Shown in pieces: positions 26,276-34,936 of a DNA stretch of 64,000 nucleotides (position 1 is its first letter; each line of letters starts with the position of its first letter). Made by a program: the position numbers and the translations under genes. Where the stretch lies: positions 62,001 to 126,000 of the forward strand of contig NZ_WKKE01000002.1 in NCBI RefSeq assembly GCF_009674775.1, written 5' to 3'. A model generated the notes under the pieces. It worked only from the letters and a program-made list of their open reading frames with translations, was not told the origin of the DNA and did no database searches. This stretch comes from Flavobacterium sp. LC2016-23. Its GTDB lineage: Bacteria; Bacteroidota; Bacteroidia; Flavobacteriales; Flavobacteriaceae.

Positions 26276-28378
26276 ATGAATCTGATTAGAACTTCATTTC
26301 TGCTGCTGAGTTTTTTTTTCGTAATACCATCAATTGAATCTCAGGAATTGGTGAAATCCCCCGCACCATTTGGTCCTCTGCCCACACAAAAGCAAATGGA
26401 CTGGCACGAAATGGAGTTTTATGCTTTTATACATTTTTCGCTAAATACCTTTACCAATAAAGAATGGGGGTACGGCGATGAAGCTCCGGAGTTATTCAAT
26501 CCGACCCATTTAGATGTGCGCCAATGGGCACGAGTTGTGAAAGAAGCGGGTATGAAAGGAATTATACTGGTTGCCAAGCATCATGACGGGTTTTGCCTGT
26601 GGCCGTCGGCATATACCGAACGATCCGTAAAAAATTCTCCGTGGGAAAATGGAAAAGGGGATCTGGTAAAAGAACTCGCTGCAGCCTGTAAGGAGTATGA
26701 TTTGAAATTAGGCTTATACCTGTCTCCCTGGGACAGAAATCACCCGGAATATGGTAAACCGGAATATATTACGTATTTCAGAAATCAATTGAAAGAACTG
26801 CTGACCAATTACGGAGATGTTTTCGAAATGTGGTTTGATGGTGCCAACGGCGGTGACGGTTATTATGGAGGCGCAAATGAAACCCGAAAAATAAATACCT
26901 TAGAATATTACAATTGGGATGAAACCTATAAGATGATCTATGAACTAGCGCCCAAAACACTTGTCTGGGGAGTAGGGCCTTCTGAAGCCAGATGGATTGG
27001 AAATGAAGAAGGCCGTGCCGGAAAAACAAACTGGAGTCTTTTGCGTCAAAAAGATGAACTGGCCGGAAAAGTACATTATACAGAATTTATGTCCGGACAT
27101 GAAGACGGAGAAAGATGGGTTCCGGGAGAAGCTGACGTTTCTATAAGACCGGGATGGTTTTACCATGCGGTAGAAGATGATAAAGTTCGTCCGCTGGATG
27201 AAATGGTCGATATTTATTATGAATCGATCGGACGAAATGCCAATTTATTATTGAATCTTCCTGTTGACAGAAGAGGTTTGGTTCATGAAAATGATGTCGC
27301 AAGACTTAAAGAATTAGTGGCTACTATAAAAGCAGATTTCAAAACAGAACTATTGGCCAAAAGCAAAGTTACCGCTGCTAATGTCAGGGGGAACAAGGCG
27401 GAGTTTGCTGCTAAAAATGTTACAGATGGCAATAAAGATACCTTTTGGGCAACAGACGATACTATAAAAACAGCTTCTATTGAATTTACTTTTGATAAAC
27501 CAACGGCAATAGACCGTATCCTGCTTCAGGAATATATAAAGTTAGGGCAACGTGTGAAAGCCTTTACAGTGGAAGCTAAAGTTGAGGGCCAATGGAAAAC
27601 AATTGCCCATGAAACGACTATTGGCTACAAAAGAATTTTAAGACTGGAAAGAGTTGTGGCATCGGCCCTCAAAATAAATATTACCGATTCAAAAGCCAGT
27701 GTGGTTATTTCGAATATTGAGGGGTATAATGCACCGACATTTGTGCGTGCTCCTGAAATTAAACGGGATAAAAACGGAACGGTTACCATTACTTCTGAAC
27801 CCGGAAATGCGGTATATTATACTGTTGACGGAAAAAAGCCAACCCTAAAAAGTACGCCGTATAAAGGAACCTTCCAATACAATAAAGCAGTCGTGATAAA
27901 AGCAATTGCCATTAATCAGGAAGAAAAAATAAGCAGTGCCGTAACTACAGCCAGATATGGAATTTCTAAAGAAAAATGGAAAGTGCTTTCTGCCTCCAGT
28001 GGAGATCTTACTACAATAGACCGTATTATAGACGGAAACCCAAATACAGACTGGGGCTTTGGTAATGCGTCTGACAAACTTCCACAGGAAATTACATTAG
28101 ATATGGGGGCTATTCTGAAAATAAAAGGGTTCACCTATGTTCCGCAGCAAGTGGGAAATAATCTTAACCTGATCTCCAATTACGAATTTTACACGAGTAC
28201 AGATGCTGTAAAATGGACCAAACAATCAGAAGGTGAATTTTCGAATATTAAAAATAATCCGATTGAGCAATTTAAAGTTTTTCAGGAGGTTAAGGCGCGA
28301 TATATCCGTTTTGTCGCAGTTGCCGCGGTGGGGAAAGGACAGACCGTTTCGATAGCCGAAATAAACGTTATTGAGTAG
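26276..28378 (+). CDS. GH29 alpha-L-fucosidase with discoidin-like and chitobiase-C-like modules
   Basis: This 700-residue exported protein has a signal peptide (about 1-22) and a GH29 catalytic domain (about 25-350). The nucleophile is the Asp in EMWFDGANGG, and the opening FAFIHFSLNTF-type motif plus HHDGFCLWPS are family landmarks. After it come a discoidin/F5-8C-like beta-sandwich (about 365-485, ending ISNIEGYNAP), a short chitobiase/hexosaminidase C-terminal-like domain (about 490-560, GNAVYYTVDGKKPT) and a second F5-8C-like domain (about 565-700). The modules probably bind the glycan. It would remove terminal alpha-L-fucose. It is followed by the NagB fusion gene, 146 bases downstream. 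The linkage preferred is unknown. Confidence 0.93.
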   Translation: MNLIRTSFLLLSFFFVIPSIESQELVKSPAPFGPLPTQKQMDWHEMEFYAFIHFSLNTFTNKEWGYGDEAPELFNPTHLDVRQWARVVKEAGMKGIILVAKHHDGFCLWPSAYTERSVKNSPWENGKGDLVKELAAACKEYDLKLGLYLSPWDRNHPEYGKPEYITYFRNQLKELLTNYGDVFEMWFDGANGGDGYYGGANETRKINTLEYYNWDETYKMIYELAPKTLVWGVGPSEARWIGNEEGRAGKTNWSLLRQKDELAGKVHYTEFMSGHEDGERWVPGEADVSIRPGWFYHAVEDDKVRPLDEMVDIYYESIGRNANLLLNLPVDRRGLVHENDVARLKELVATIKADFKTELLAKSKVTAANVRGNKAEFAAKNVTDGNKDTFWATDDTIKTASIEFTFDKPTAIDRILLQEYIKLGQRVKAFTVEAKVEGQWKTIAHETTIGYKRILRLERVVASALKINITDSKASVVISNIEGYNAPTFVRAPEIKRDKNGTVTITSEPGNAVYYTVDGKKPTLKSTPYKGTFQYNKAVVIKAIAINQEEKISSAVTTARYGISKEKWKVLSASSGDLTTIDRIIDGNPNTDWGFGNASDKLPQEITLDMGAILKIKGFTYVPQQVGNNLNLISNYEFYTSTDAVKWTKQSEGEFSNIKNNPIEQFKVFQEVKARYIRFVAVAAVGKGQTVSIAEINVIE

Positions 28379-28524
28379 TATTTGTCACGATTAATCAGGC
28401 TTCATTTTTTTTAAAGTTTCTAATTATGTCTTTTGCCGAAGGTATTACGTTATTAGTCGAATTTTTAATTTTTTACATTCATAAAGATTTAATTTTAACA
28501 TATTAATAAATGAATTAGAGACAA

Positions 28525-30438
28525 ATGATTAAAGAAGGTATACATTTTAAAGAAGCTGGAAAGTTTGAGGAAACACGTTTTGAAAAGATTCATAATGTGA
28601 TTTTCGAATCGTCTCAGGAAGCTTCGGTATTAGTAGCTCAGGAAATAGCAAACATAATTCAGCGGAAAGAAGAATTAAATGAACCTTGCGTTTTAGGACT
28701 GGCAACAGGATCTTCTCCAATTAAAGTTTATGAAGAATTAGTACGATTACATAAAGAAGAGGGTTTGAGTTTTTCAAACGTAGTCACCTTCAACCTGGAT
28801 GAATATTATCCGATGGATAAAAATAACATTCAAAGCTACCATCACTTTATGCATGAGCACCTTTTTAATCATGTGAATATTCTTCCGGGAAATATTAATA
28901 TTCCCGACGGAAACGTAAGCAATGAGGATTTGCAGCAATATTGTATTGATTATGAAATGAAAATTAAAGCCTATGGCGGATTGGATTTTCAACTTTTAGG
29001 AATAGGAAGAACCGGGCATATTGGTTTTAATGAACCCGGATCGCACGTGAATTCCGGAACAAGAAGCATAACCCTGGATCATTTGACGCGTACAGATGCT
29101 GCCTCTTCGTTTTTAGGTATTGATAATGTACCCAGAAAAGCCATTACAATGGGAATTGGTACGGTAAAAAATGCCAAAAGGATTGTACTTCTCGGATGGG
29201 GAATCAGCAAAGCGGGAATTATAAAGGAAACCATAGAAGGAGAGATTTCTTCACGAGTACCGGCAACGTATTTACAAGAGCACAACAACACAACATTTGT
29301 TTTAGATACAGAAGCTTCGTCTGAATTAACCAGAGTAAAAACACCGTGGTTGGTTAAATCGGTGATTTGGACAGAAGAACTAAAACTGAAAGCCGTTGCC
29401 TGGTTAAGTGAACTGACTAAAAAACCTTTCCTTAAATTAACAGATAAAGATTATAACGACAACGGTATGTCGAGTCTGTTGACCGAAGAAGGAACTGCCT
29501 ATGACCTGAACATTAAAATGTTCAACAAAATGCAGCAGACGATTACCGGATGGCCCGGAGGAAAACCAAATGCCGACGATACATACAGACCGGAACGCGC
29601 GACTCCGGAACGAAAAAGAATTATCATTTTCAGTCCGCATCCGGATGACGATGTTATTTCGATGGGAGGAACTTTTGACAGATTGGTAGAGCAGGGGCAT
29701 GATGTGCATATTGCGTATCAGACCTCAGGAAATATTGCAGTTTCGAATGAAGAAGCGCTAAAATTTGCTGAAATTTCAAAAGCATTAAATGCCAATTCTG
29801 TGGAATCTGAAAATATCATCAACTTTTTGAAAAGTAAAAAAAGCAATGATATTGACTTATTGGAAGTTAGGAAATTAAAGGGATTAATCAGAAGAAGTGA
29901 GTCGTTGGCAGCAACCCGATATTTGGGCTTGCCGGATACCAATGTCAATTTCCTTGACCTGCCTTTCTATGAAACCGGGACAGTAAAGAAAAATAATCTT
30001 TCTGAAGCTGATATTAAAATTATGTGTGATATCATCGAAAGAATACAACCGCATCAGATTTATGCAGCAGGAGATTTGGCAGATCCGCACGGAACGCACA
30101 AAGTGTGTCTGGATAGTTTGTTTGAAGCCTTAAAAAGACTGAAAACCAAAAGTTATATGGATGATTGCTGGGTATGGCTGTATCGCGGTGCATGGCATGA
30201 GTGGGAATCCTACCAAATCGAAATGGCAGTTCCTATGAGTCCTGATCAGGTGCTTAAAAAGCGTCATGCTATTTTTTATCACCAGTCTCAAAAAGATGGC
30301 GTGATGTTTCAGGGAGATGACAGTCGTGAATTCTGGGTAAGGGTAGAAGACAGAAACAGATTAACAGCAGAAAAATATCATGCTTTAGGATTAGCAGATT
30401 ACTCCGCTATTGAAGCATTCAAACGTTATTATTTTTAG
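28525..30438 (+). CDS. nagB: NagB-PIG-L/LmbE fusion: glucosamine-6-phosphate deaminase domain with deacetylase-like C-terminus
   Basis: This 637-residue cytoplasmic protein has two enzyme domains. Residues about 25-290 match glucosamine-6-phosphate deaminase (GlcN6P to fructose-6-phosphate plus ammonia): LATGSSP at 59-65 is the phosphate loop, FNLDEYY contains Asp92, and GHIGFNEP (164-171) contains His165 and Glu170. However, the residue equivalent to E. coli Asp141 in NDGHIAFNEP is Thr163 here (RTGHIGFNEP). Residues about 365-630 are PIG-L/LmbE-like, with the zinc motif PHPDDD (371-376) and a downstream DPHGTH. PIG-L proteins de-N-acetylate GlcNAc-containing compounds. Fusion proteins of this size are commonly annotated as NagB in Bacteroidota. 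It fits the GlcNAc released by the neighbouring hexosaminidase and glycosylasparaginase. Confidence 0.88.
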   Translation: MIKEGIHFKEAGKFEETRFEKIHNVIFESSQEASVLVAQEIANIIQRKEELNEPCVLGLATGSSPIKVYEELVRLHKEEGLSFSNVVTFNLDEYYPMDKNNIQSYHHFMHEHLFNHVNILPGNINIPDGNVSNEDLQQYCIDYEMKIKAYGGLDFQLLGIGRTGHIGFNEPGSHVNSGTRSITLDHLTRTDAASSFLGIDNVPRKAITMGIGTVKNAKRIVLLGWGISKAGIIKETIEGEISSRVPATYLQEHNNTTFVLDTEASSELTRVKTPWLVKSVIWTEELKLKAVAWLSELTKKPFLKLTDKDYNDNGMSSLLTEEGTAYDLNIKMFNKMQQTITGWPGGKPNADDTYRPERATPERKRIIIFSPHPDDDVISMGGTFDRLVEQGHDVHIAYQTSGNIAVSNEEALKFAEISKALNANSVESENIINFLKSKKSNDIDLLEVRKLKGLIRRSESLAATRYLGLPDTNVNFLDLPFYETGTVKKNNLSEADIKIMCDIIERIQPHQIYAAGDLADPHGTHKVCLDSLFEALKRLKTKSYMDDCWVWLYRGAWHEWESYQIEMAVPMSPDQVLKKRHAIFYHQSQKDGVMFQGDDSREFWVRVEDRNRLTAEKYHALGLADYSAIEAFKRYYF

Positions 30439-30510
30439 TTTTCATTGGTTTAAAATACAATAAATTATTTTTTAAATGGTTTATTTTGGTTAGTTACCTG
30501 TATGTTGAAA

Positions 30511-30538
30511 ATGCGGCCTTAGGGTCGCATTTTTTTTA
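30511..30538 (+). terminator. Terminator after the NagB fusion gene
   Basis: ATGCGGCC (30511-30518) pairs with GGTCGCAT (30523-30530) with one wobble pair, loop TTAG, followed by eight T residues. Confidence 0.8.
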
Positions 30539-30567
30539 TGTTATTTTTTTCTCACCATAATTTTTAT

Positions 30568-30588
30568 CCCCTGAGCGAAGTCGAGGGG
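30568..30588. repeat. Short palindrome CCCCTGAGCGAAGTCGAGGGG
   Basis: CCCC and GGGG arms surround GAGCGAAGTCGA. The phrase CTGAGCGAAGTCGA is a common dispersed repeat in Bacteroidota genomes; only one copy is in this window. Confidence 0.45.
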
Positions 30589-30620
30589 CGCAAAGTAATT
30601 CCTCAGTCAAAATCAAAAAA

Positions 30621-30664
30621 AAACCTTTATCAAAGTTTCAAAACTTTGATAAAGGTTTTTTTTA
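30621..30664. terminator. Bidirectional terminator with an 18-base perfect stem
   Basis: AAACCTTTATCAAAGTTT (30621-30638) and its exact complement (30641-30658) are separated by two bases, with A residues before and T residues after. It separates the rightward NagB fusion from the leftward LytTR gene and can stop both. Confidence 0.9.
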
Positions 30665-30685
30665 TAACATCAAATAGTATTTCGT

Positions 30686-31402
30686 TTACAGCGGAGAATT
30701 TAAAATCCTTTGTTTGACATGATCAATATACGATCTTCCAATGACATAACGAAGCCCTTCAATCTCAATACTATTTCCTTCAACAGCATCAATTTTGTCA
30801 ATGGCAATGGTATAGGAACGGTGGATTCTTAAAAAGTTTCTTTCGGGCAATAAATCTGTAAAATCAGATAAGGTACTGTGAATAATGTATTTGCCTGTTA
30901 AGGTGTTTATTTTTAAATAATCTTTCAGGCTTTCAATAACCAGAATTTCATTAAAAAAGATTTTTTTCATTCTCTTCTTATCAATTTTAACGAAAATAAA
31001 AGGGCTTTCAGTACTGGTTTCCACTGGAGAACCGCTGCTGCTTGTATTTAATCTTTTGCTGATTTTGTTTAATGTTTTCATTAACCTGGGAAACTCGATA
31101 GGTTTTACGAGATAATCCAGAACATCTAATTCGTACGTTTCTATTGCAAATTGACTATAAGCACTGGTGATAACAAGCAGGGGTGGGTTTTCTAAACTTT
31201 TAATGAAATTGATACCATCCAGAACCGGCATATTAATGTCAAGAAAAATCACGTCAACCTTGTTGTTTTTTACAAAATTCAGCCCTTCTATAGGATTGCT
31301 GAAAGTAGCGGTAACCTCAAAATTTTCAACGGCCTCTAAGTAATTTTTAATAACATTGATTGCTAACGGCTCGTCATCTATAATCAAACAATTTATTTTC
31401 AT
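30686..31402 (-). CDS. LytTR-family response regulator
   Basis: This 238-residue protein has an N-terminal receiver domain (residues 1-120, acidic DDE at 9-11, phospho-acceptor Asp55 in IFLDINMP, Lys in DYLVKPIEF) and a C-terminal LytTR DNA-binding domain (about 135-235, with VIESLKDYLKI and LRIHRSYTIAI). The LytS-type kinase gene lies 70 bases upstream on the same strand, giving a two-component system. It is divergent from the GH92-led glycan gene run and so is the best local candidate for its regulator, although Bacteroidota loci of this type more often use hybrid two-component, SusR-like or sigma/anti-sigma regulators. No operator is identified. Confidence 0.94.
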   Translation of the reverse strand: MKINCLIIDDEPLAINVIKNYLEAVENFEVTATFSNPIEGLNFVKNNKVDVIFLDINMPVLDGINFIKSLENPPLLVITSAYSQFAIETYELDVLDYLVKPIEFPRLMKTLNKISKRLNTSSSGSPVETSTESPFIFVKIDKKRMKKIFFNEILVIESLKDYLKINTLTGKYIIHSTLSDFTDLLPERNFLRIHRSYTIAIDKIDAVEGNSIEIEGLRYVIGRSYIDHVKQRILNSPL

Positions 31403-31472
31403 TTTAGTATAGTATTTATTCTTTAGTAAAAGAATCGGGGGGGATAGTATAAAAAAATAGTTTAAACAAGAA

Positions 31473-32531
31473 CTAAGATACCTTAATTACCAGCTTTACG
31501 ACAAAAATATTCTTTTTATTCTTAAAAGAAAGCTTATAGTCATTTTTATTATAACCTAATTCAAGTCTTTTTTTTACATTCTCAATTCCTATACCACTTG
31601 ACTTGTTAAAATTATCTTTATGTACGGTAATTTCTGGTGTTGGGTTTGAAATGGTAAAATGAAGGAAGTCTTCTTTAACTTTAAAACTGATAGCGATCTT
31701 TACTTTTCCCGTGTTTTTGTTTACCCCGTGTTTAAAAGCATTTTCAATAAAAGTCAGCAATATTATAGGGCTGATTTCTTTGTCATGTATATCTCCGGAA
31801 ACAGACATGTCTATTTCCAGCCGGTCCCCGTTTCTGATTCGCTCTAAATCCAGGTAATTCTGAATACAAAGTATTTCGTTTTCCAAACTTTGCTTTTTGC
31901 TTTTAGTATCGTAAAGCATATACCGCATCAGCTCCGAAAGTTTAAGAACAATTTTTGGGGTTTTATCTGATTTTTCTACCGCCAGAGAATAAATATTATT
32001 AAGCGTATTGAAGAAAAAATGCGGGGAAATTTGAGATTTCAGGAAAAGCAATTCGGTTTCCAATTGTGACTTTTCGAGATCGGTCACTCTTTTTTGTTCT
32101 CTCAGAAAGTCGAAAGTAATCTTGATGGCCGTTACGAAAGTCATCACATAAAGCTCTCCCATCATCATGTCAATCGTGTAATTGAGCGTTAATTTATCGA
32201 TCGTTTCGGGGCCTTCCGGCCAAACGTCGTGTGTGATGAGTAAGTACGTCATATTGAATTTTACTACCACCATAATAAAGATGGCGGATAAAATAGAAAT
32301 AACATACAAGAGGTATTTTTTTTTATAAATCAGATTGGGCATCAGAATAAGGATATTCAGGTAACACAGCGCCATGTGTATGGGAAAACCCAACAAATTG
32401 GTTTTTAAAGAGTACGCATAATCGTTGAAATAACTGCCCCAGCGAAACGTATTAAAAACGAAATAAGTTAACCAAAAGATGATGTGGTATTGCAATTGGA
32501 TGCGGTATAATTTGCCTGAATTTAAAATCAT
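31473..32531 (-). CDS. LytS/YehU-type sensor histidine kinase
   Basis: This 352-residue membrane protein has about four N-terminal helices (roughly 12-140) with very short loops, so it has no sizeable periplasmic sensor. Then comes the His_kinase domain with His171 in QISPHFFFNTLNNI, a segment LSELMRYMLYDT, and a HATPase domain with the Asn box in IENAFKHGVN and a GIGIENVKKRL lid. It would phosphorylate the LytTR regulator encoded downstream. Its start is 123 bases from that of the divergent GH92 gene. With no large sensor domain it may respond to membrane or intramembrane signals or to a transporter partner, which is only inference. Confidence 0.93.
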   Translation of the reverse strand: MILNSGKLYRIQLQYHIIFWLTYFVFNTFRWGSYFNDYAYSLKTNLLGFPIHMALCYLNILILMPNLIYKKKYLLYVISILSAIFIMVVVKFNMTYLLITHDVWPEGPETIDKLTLNYTIDMMMGELYVMTFVTAIKITFDFLREQKRVTDLEKSQLETELLFLKSQISPHFFFNTLNNIYSLAVEKSDKTPKIVLKLSELMRYMLYDTKSKKQSLENEILCIQNYLDLERIRNGDRLEIDMSVSGDIHDKEISPIILLTFIENAFKHGVNKNTGKVKIAISFKVKEDFLHFTISNPTPEITVHKDNFNKSSGIGIENVKKRLELGYNKNDYKLSFKNKKNIFVVKLVIKVS

Positions 32532-32654
32532 GGTATTGGAGGTATTTTGTGACTTTTTTTGATGTTTATCTAAGTTTAAGTGTCATCCGTCTAAATTACT
32601 TTTAATAAAAATGGAAATTATATAAATTTAAAGTTAAATTAAGATTGTTTTTAT

Positions 32655-34898
32655 ATGAGGAACTTTACTATTGTTATTTTATTTGTAATTCTGTTTACAA
32701 GCTGTAAAATAAAGATAAATAATAATACCGGCAAAAAAGATATTTTTGCGGGCCATGTAGATCCTTTTATAGGAACTGGCGGACACGGACATACGTATCC
32801 TGGTGCCACTGTTCCTTTCGGTATGCTTCAGGTAAGTCCTGATAATGGAATTTCGAGCTGGGACTGGTGTTCCGGTTATCATTATTCAGACTCTGTCGTT
32901 TCCGGATTCAGTCATTTACACCTTAGCGGAACAGGAATTGGCGATCTGGCAGACATCTTATTTATGCCGGTCAATAAAAAACTGGACTTAACCACTAAAA
33001 CAACTTCACGCGATCAATTACCTTATAAATCAAAATACAGTCATGTTAACGAAAAAGCAACACCGGGCTCTTACCAGGTTTTTCTTGAAGATCCTAAAAT
33101 CAATGTAGAATTAACTTCTTCACAACGCACCGCATTCCATAAATATACCTTTGCCAAAAATGATCCGCAGTCTGTAGTGATCGATCTTGGTTTTGCCATT
33201 AATTGGGATAAAGCCGTAAAAACCGGAATCACAATTGAAGACCAATATACCATAAGCGGGTATCGTTTTAGTACCGGCTGGGCCAAAAACCAGAAAGTAT
33301 TTTTTGTGGCAAAATTTTCAAAACCTATTTCTGAAACGGTTTTATTGGCCAATAAACAGCTGATTAAAGGAAATAAGGCAGAAGGAGAAAACACAGCAGC
33401 GCAATTATTTTTTGAAGCTGCCGGTACAAACGAACTATTAGTAAAGGTCGCTCTTTCTTCTGTTAGTGTGGACAATGCCAAAGATAATTTAGACGATGAA
33501 AAGTCAACTTTCGAAAAAACAAAATCTCAGGCTGATGTCCTATGGAATGTCGCTTTGAGTAAAATTCAGGTCGAAACTCCGACCGACTCCCTAAAAACAA
33601 TTTTTTACACCGCGATGTTCCACGCACAGGTTGCCCCTGTAACCTATAGTGATAAAAACGGTCAGTTTAGAAAAGAGGATGATCAGATTGCTACGGCAAA
33701 GGATTATACCGCTTACTCGACCTTATCACTATGGGATACTTTCAGGGCCGAAAACCCTTTATTGACTTTACTGGCTCCGGACAAAACTTCAGATATTGTC
33801 AACTCCATGTTAGTGTATTATGATACTAAAAAAATATTACCGGTTTGGACACTATACGCCAATGAAACCAATACAATGACAGGATACCATTCCATTCCGG
33901 TAATTGTTGACGCCTATTTAAAAGGCATTAAAGGCTTTGATGCCGAAAAAGCCTATCAGGCTATGAAAGCAACCATGATGCAGGACGAACGCGGATTAAA
34001 TTTATATAAAAAATACGGTTACATTCCGTACAATTTATTAGACGAGTCCGTTACGATTACGTTAGAATATGCCTATGATGACTGGTGTGTGGCACAAATG
34101 GCAAAAGCTTTAGGAAAAAATGACGATTATCAATTTTTCCTGAAACGTTCTAAAGCCTACCAATTCCTGTTCGATCCGAAAACAGGATTCATGAGAGGAA
34201 AATCTGAAGACGGAAAGTCCTGGAACGAACCTTTCGATGCCAAACATTCCAATCACAGGGAACATACCGATTACACCGAAGGAAATGCCTGGCAGCACAG
34301 CTGGTTTGTACCCCAAAACGTAGAGGATTTTATCCGGTTACACGGCAGTAATGAAATTTTCACCAGCCGTTTAGAGCAGCTTTTTACCGAAAGTTCCGAG
34401 ATAACGGGAAATAATGTTTCAGCGGATATTTCCGGATTAATTGGCCAGTATGCACACGGAAACGAACCAAGCCATCATATTGCTTATATGTTCAATCATG
34501 CGAATCAGCCGTGGAGAACCCAATACTGGGTGCGTCATATTTTAGATACCCAATACAACACCACACCCAATGGTTTAAGCGGAAATGAAGATTGCGGACA
34601 AATGTCGGCCTGGTATGTGTTCAGTTCCATGGGACTGTACCCGATGAATCCGGCTTCCGGGGAATATGAAATAGGAAGCCCGATTTTCGAGAAAGCAACA
34701 ATCAACCTTCAGGAGGGAAAAACTTTTGTAATCGAGGCAGAAAATGTTTCGGAGAAGAATTTTTACATCCAGTCGGCAACCTTAAACGGCGTTGCATTCG
34801 ATCAGACCGTAATTACACATCAGCAGATTTTAAAAGGAGGAATACTTCATTTTGTGATGGGAGCGGAACCCAATAAAAACTGGGGAATAAAAAAATAA
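32655..34898 (+). CDS. GH92 alpha-mannosidase, lipoprotein
   Basis: This 747-residue lipoprotein (lipobox FTSC, Cys17) is a family 92 exo-alpha-mannosidase, a calcium-dependent inverting family acting on N-glycan or yeast mannans. The N-terminal domain opens VDPFIGTGGHGHTYPGA, a family hallmark. The catalytic half contains HGNEPSHH with Glu604 as likely acid and GNEDCGQMSAWY (643-654) with the acidic base residues. A conserved SLWDTFRAENPL motif is present. It heads the glycan cluster and is followed after 38 bases by the sodium symporter gene. Specificity (alpha-1,2, -1,3 or other) cannot be assigned safely from motifs. The paralogue at 48424 is divergent, so the two probably cut different linkages. 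Confidence 0.95.
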   Translation: MRNFTIVILFVILFTSCKIKINNNTGKKDIFAGHVDPFIGTGGHGHTYPGATVPFGMLQVSPDNGISSWDWCSGYHYSDSVVSGFSHLHLSGTGIGDLADILFMPVNKKLDLTTKTTSRDQLPYKSKYSHVNEKATPGSYQVFLEDPKINVELTSSQRTAFHKYTFAKNDPQSVVIDLGFAINWDKAVKTGITIEDQYTISGYRFSTGWAKNQKVFFVAKFSKPISETVLLANKQLIKGNKAEGENTAAQLFFEAAGTNELLVKVALSSVSVDNAKDNLDDEKSTFEKTKSQADVLWNVALSKIQVETPTDSLKTIFYTAMFHAQVAPVTYSDKNGQFRKEDDQIATAKDYTAYSTLSLWDTFRAENPLLTLLAPDKTSDIVNSMLVYYDTKKILPVWTLYANETNTMTGYHSIPVIVDAYLKGIKGFDAEKAYQAMKATMMQDERGLNLYKKYGYIPYNLLDESVTITLEYAYDDWCVAQMAKALGKNDDYQFFLKRSKAYQFLFDPKTGFMRGKSEDGKSWNEPFDAKHSNHREHTDYTEGNAWQHSWFVPQNVEDFIRLHGSNEIFTSRLEQLFTESSEITGNNVSADISGLIGQYAHGNEPSHHIAYMFNHANQPWRTQYWVRHILDTQYNTTPNGLSGNEDCGQMSAWYVFSSMGLYPMNPASGEYEIGSPIFEKATINLQEGKTFVIEAENVSEKNFYIQSATLNGVAFDQTVITHQQILKGGILHFVMGAEPNKNWGIKK

Positions 34899-34936
34899 AA
34901 ACTTAGCGTAACTAACTATAAATAAACATAAAATTA

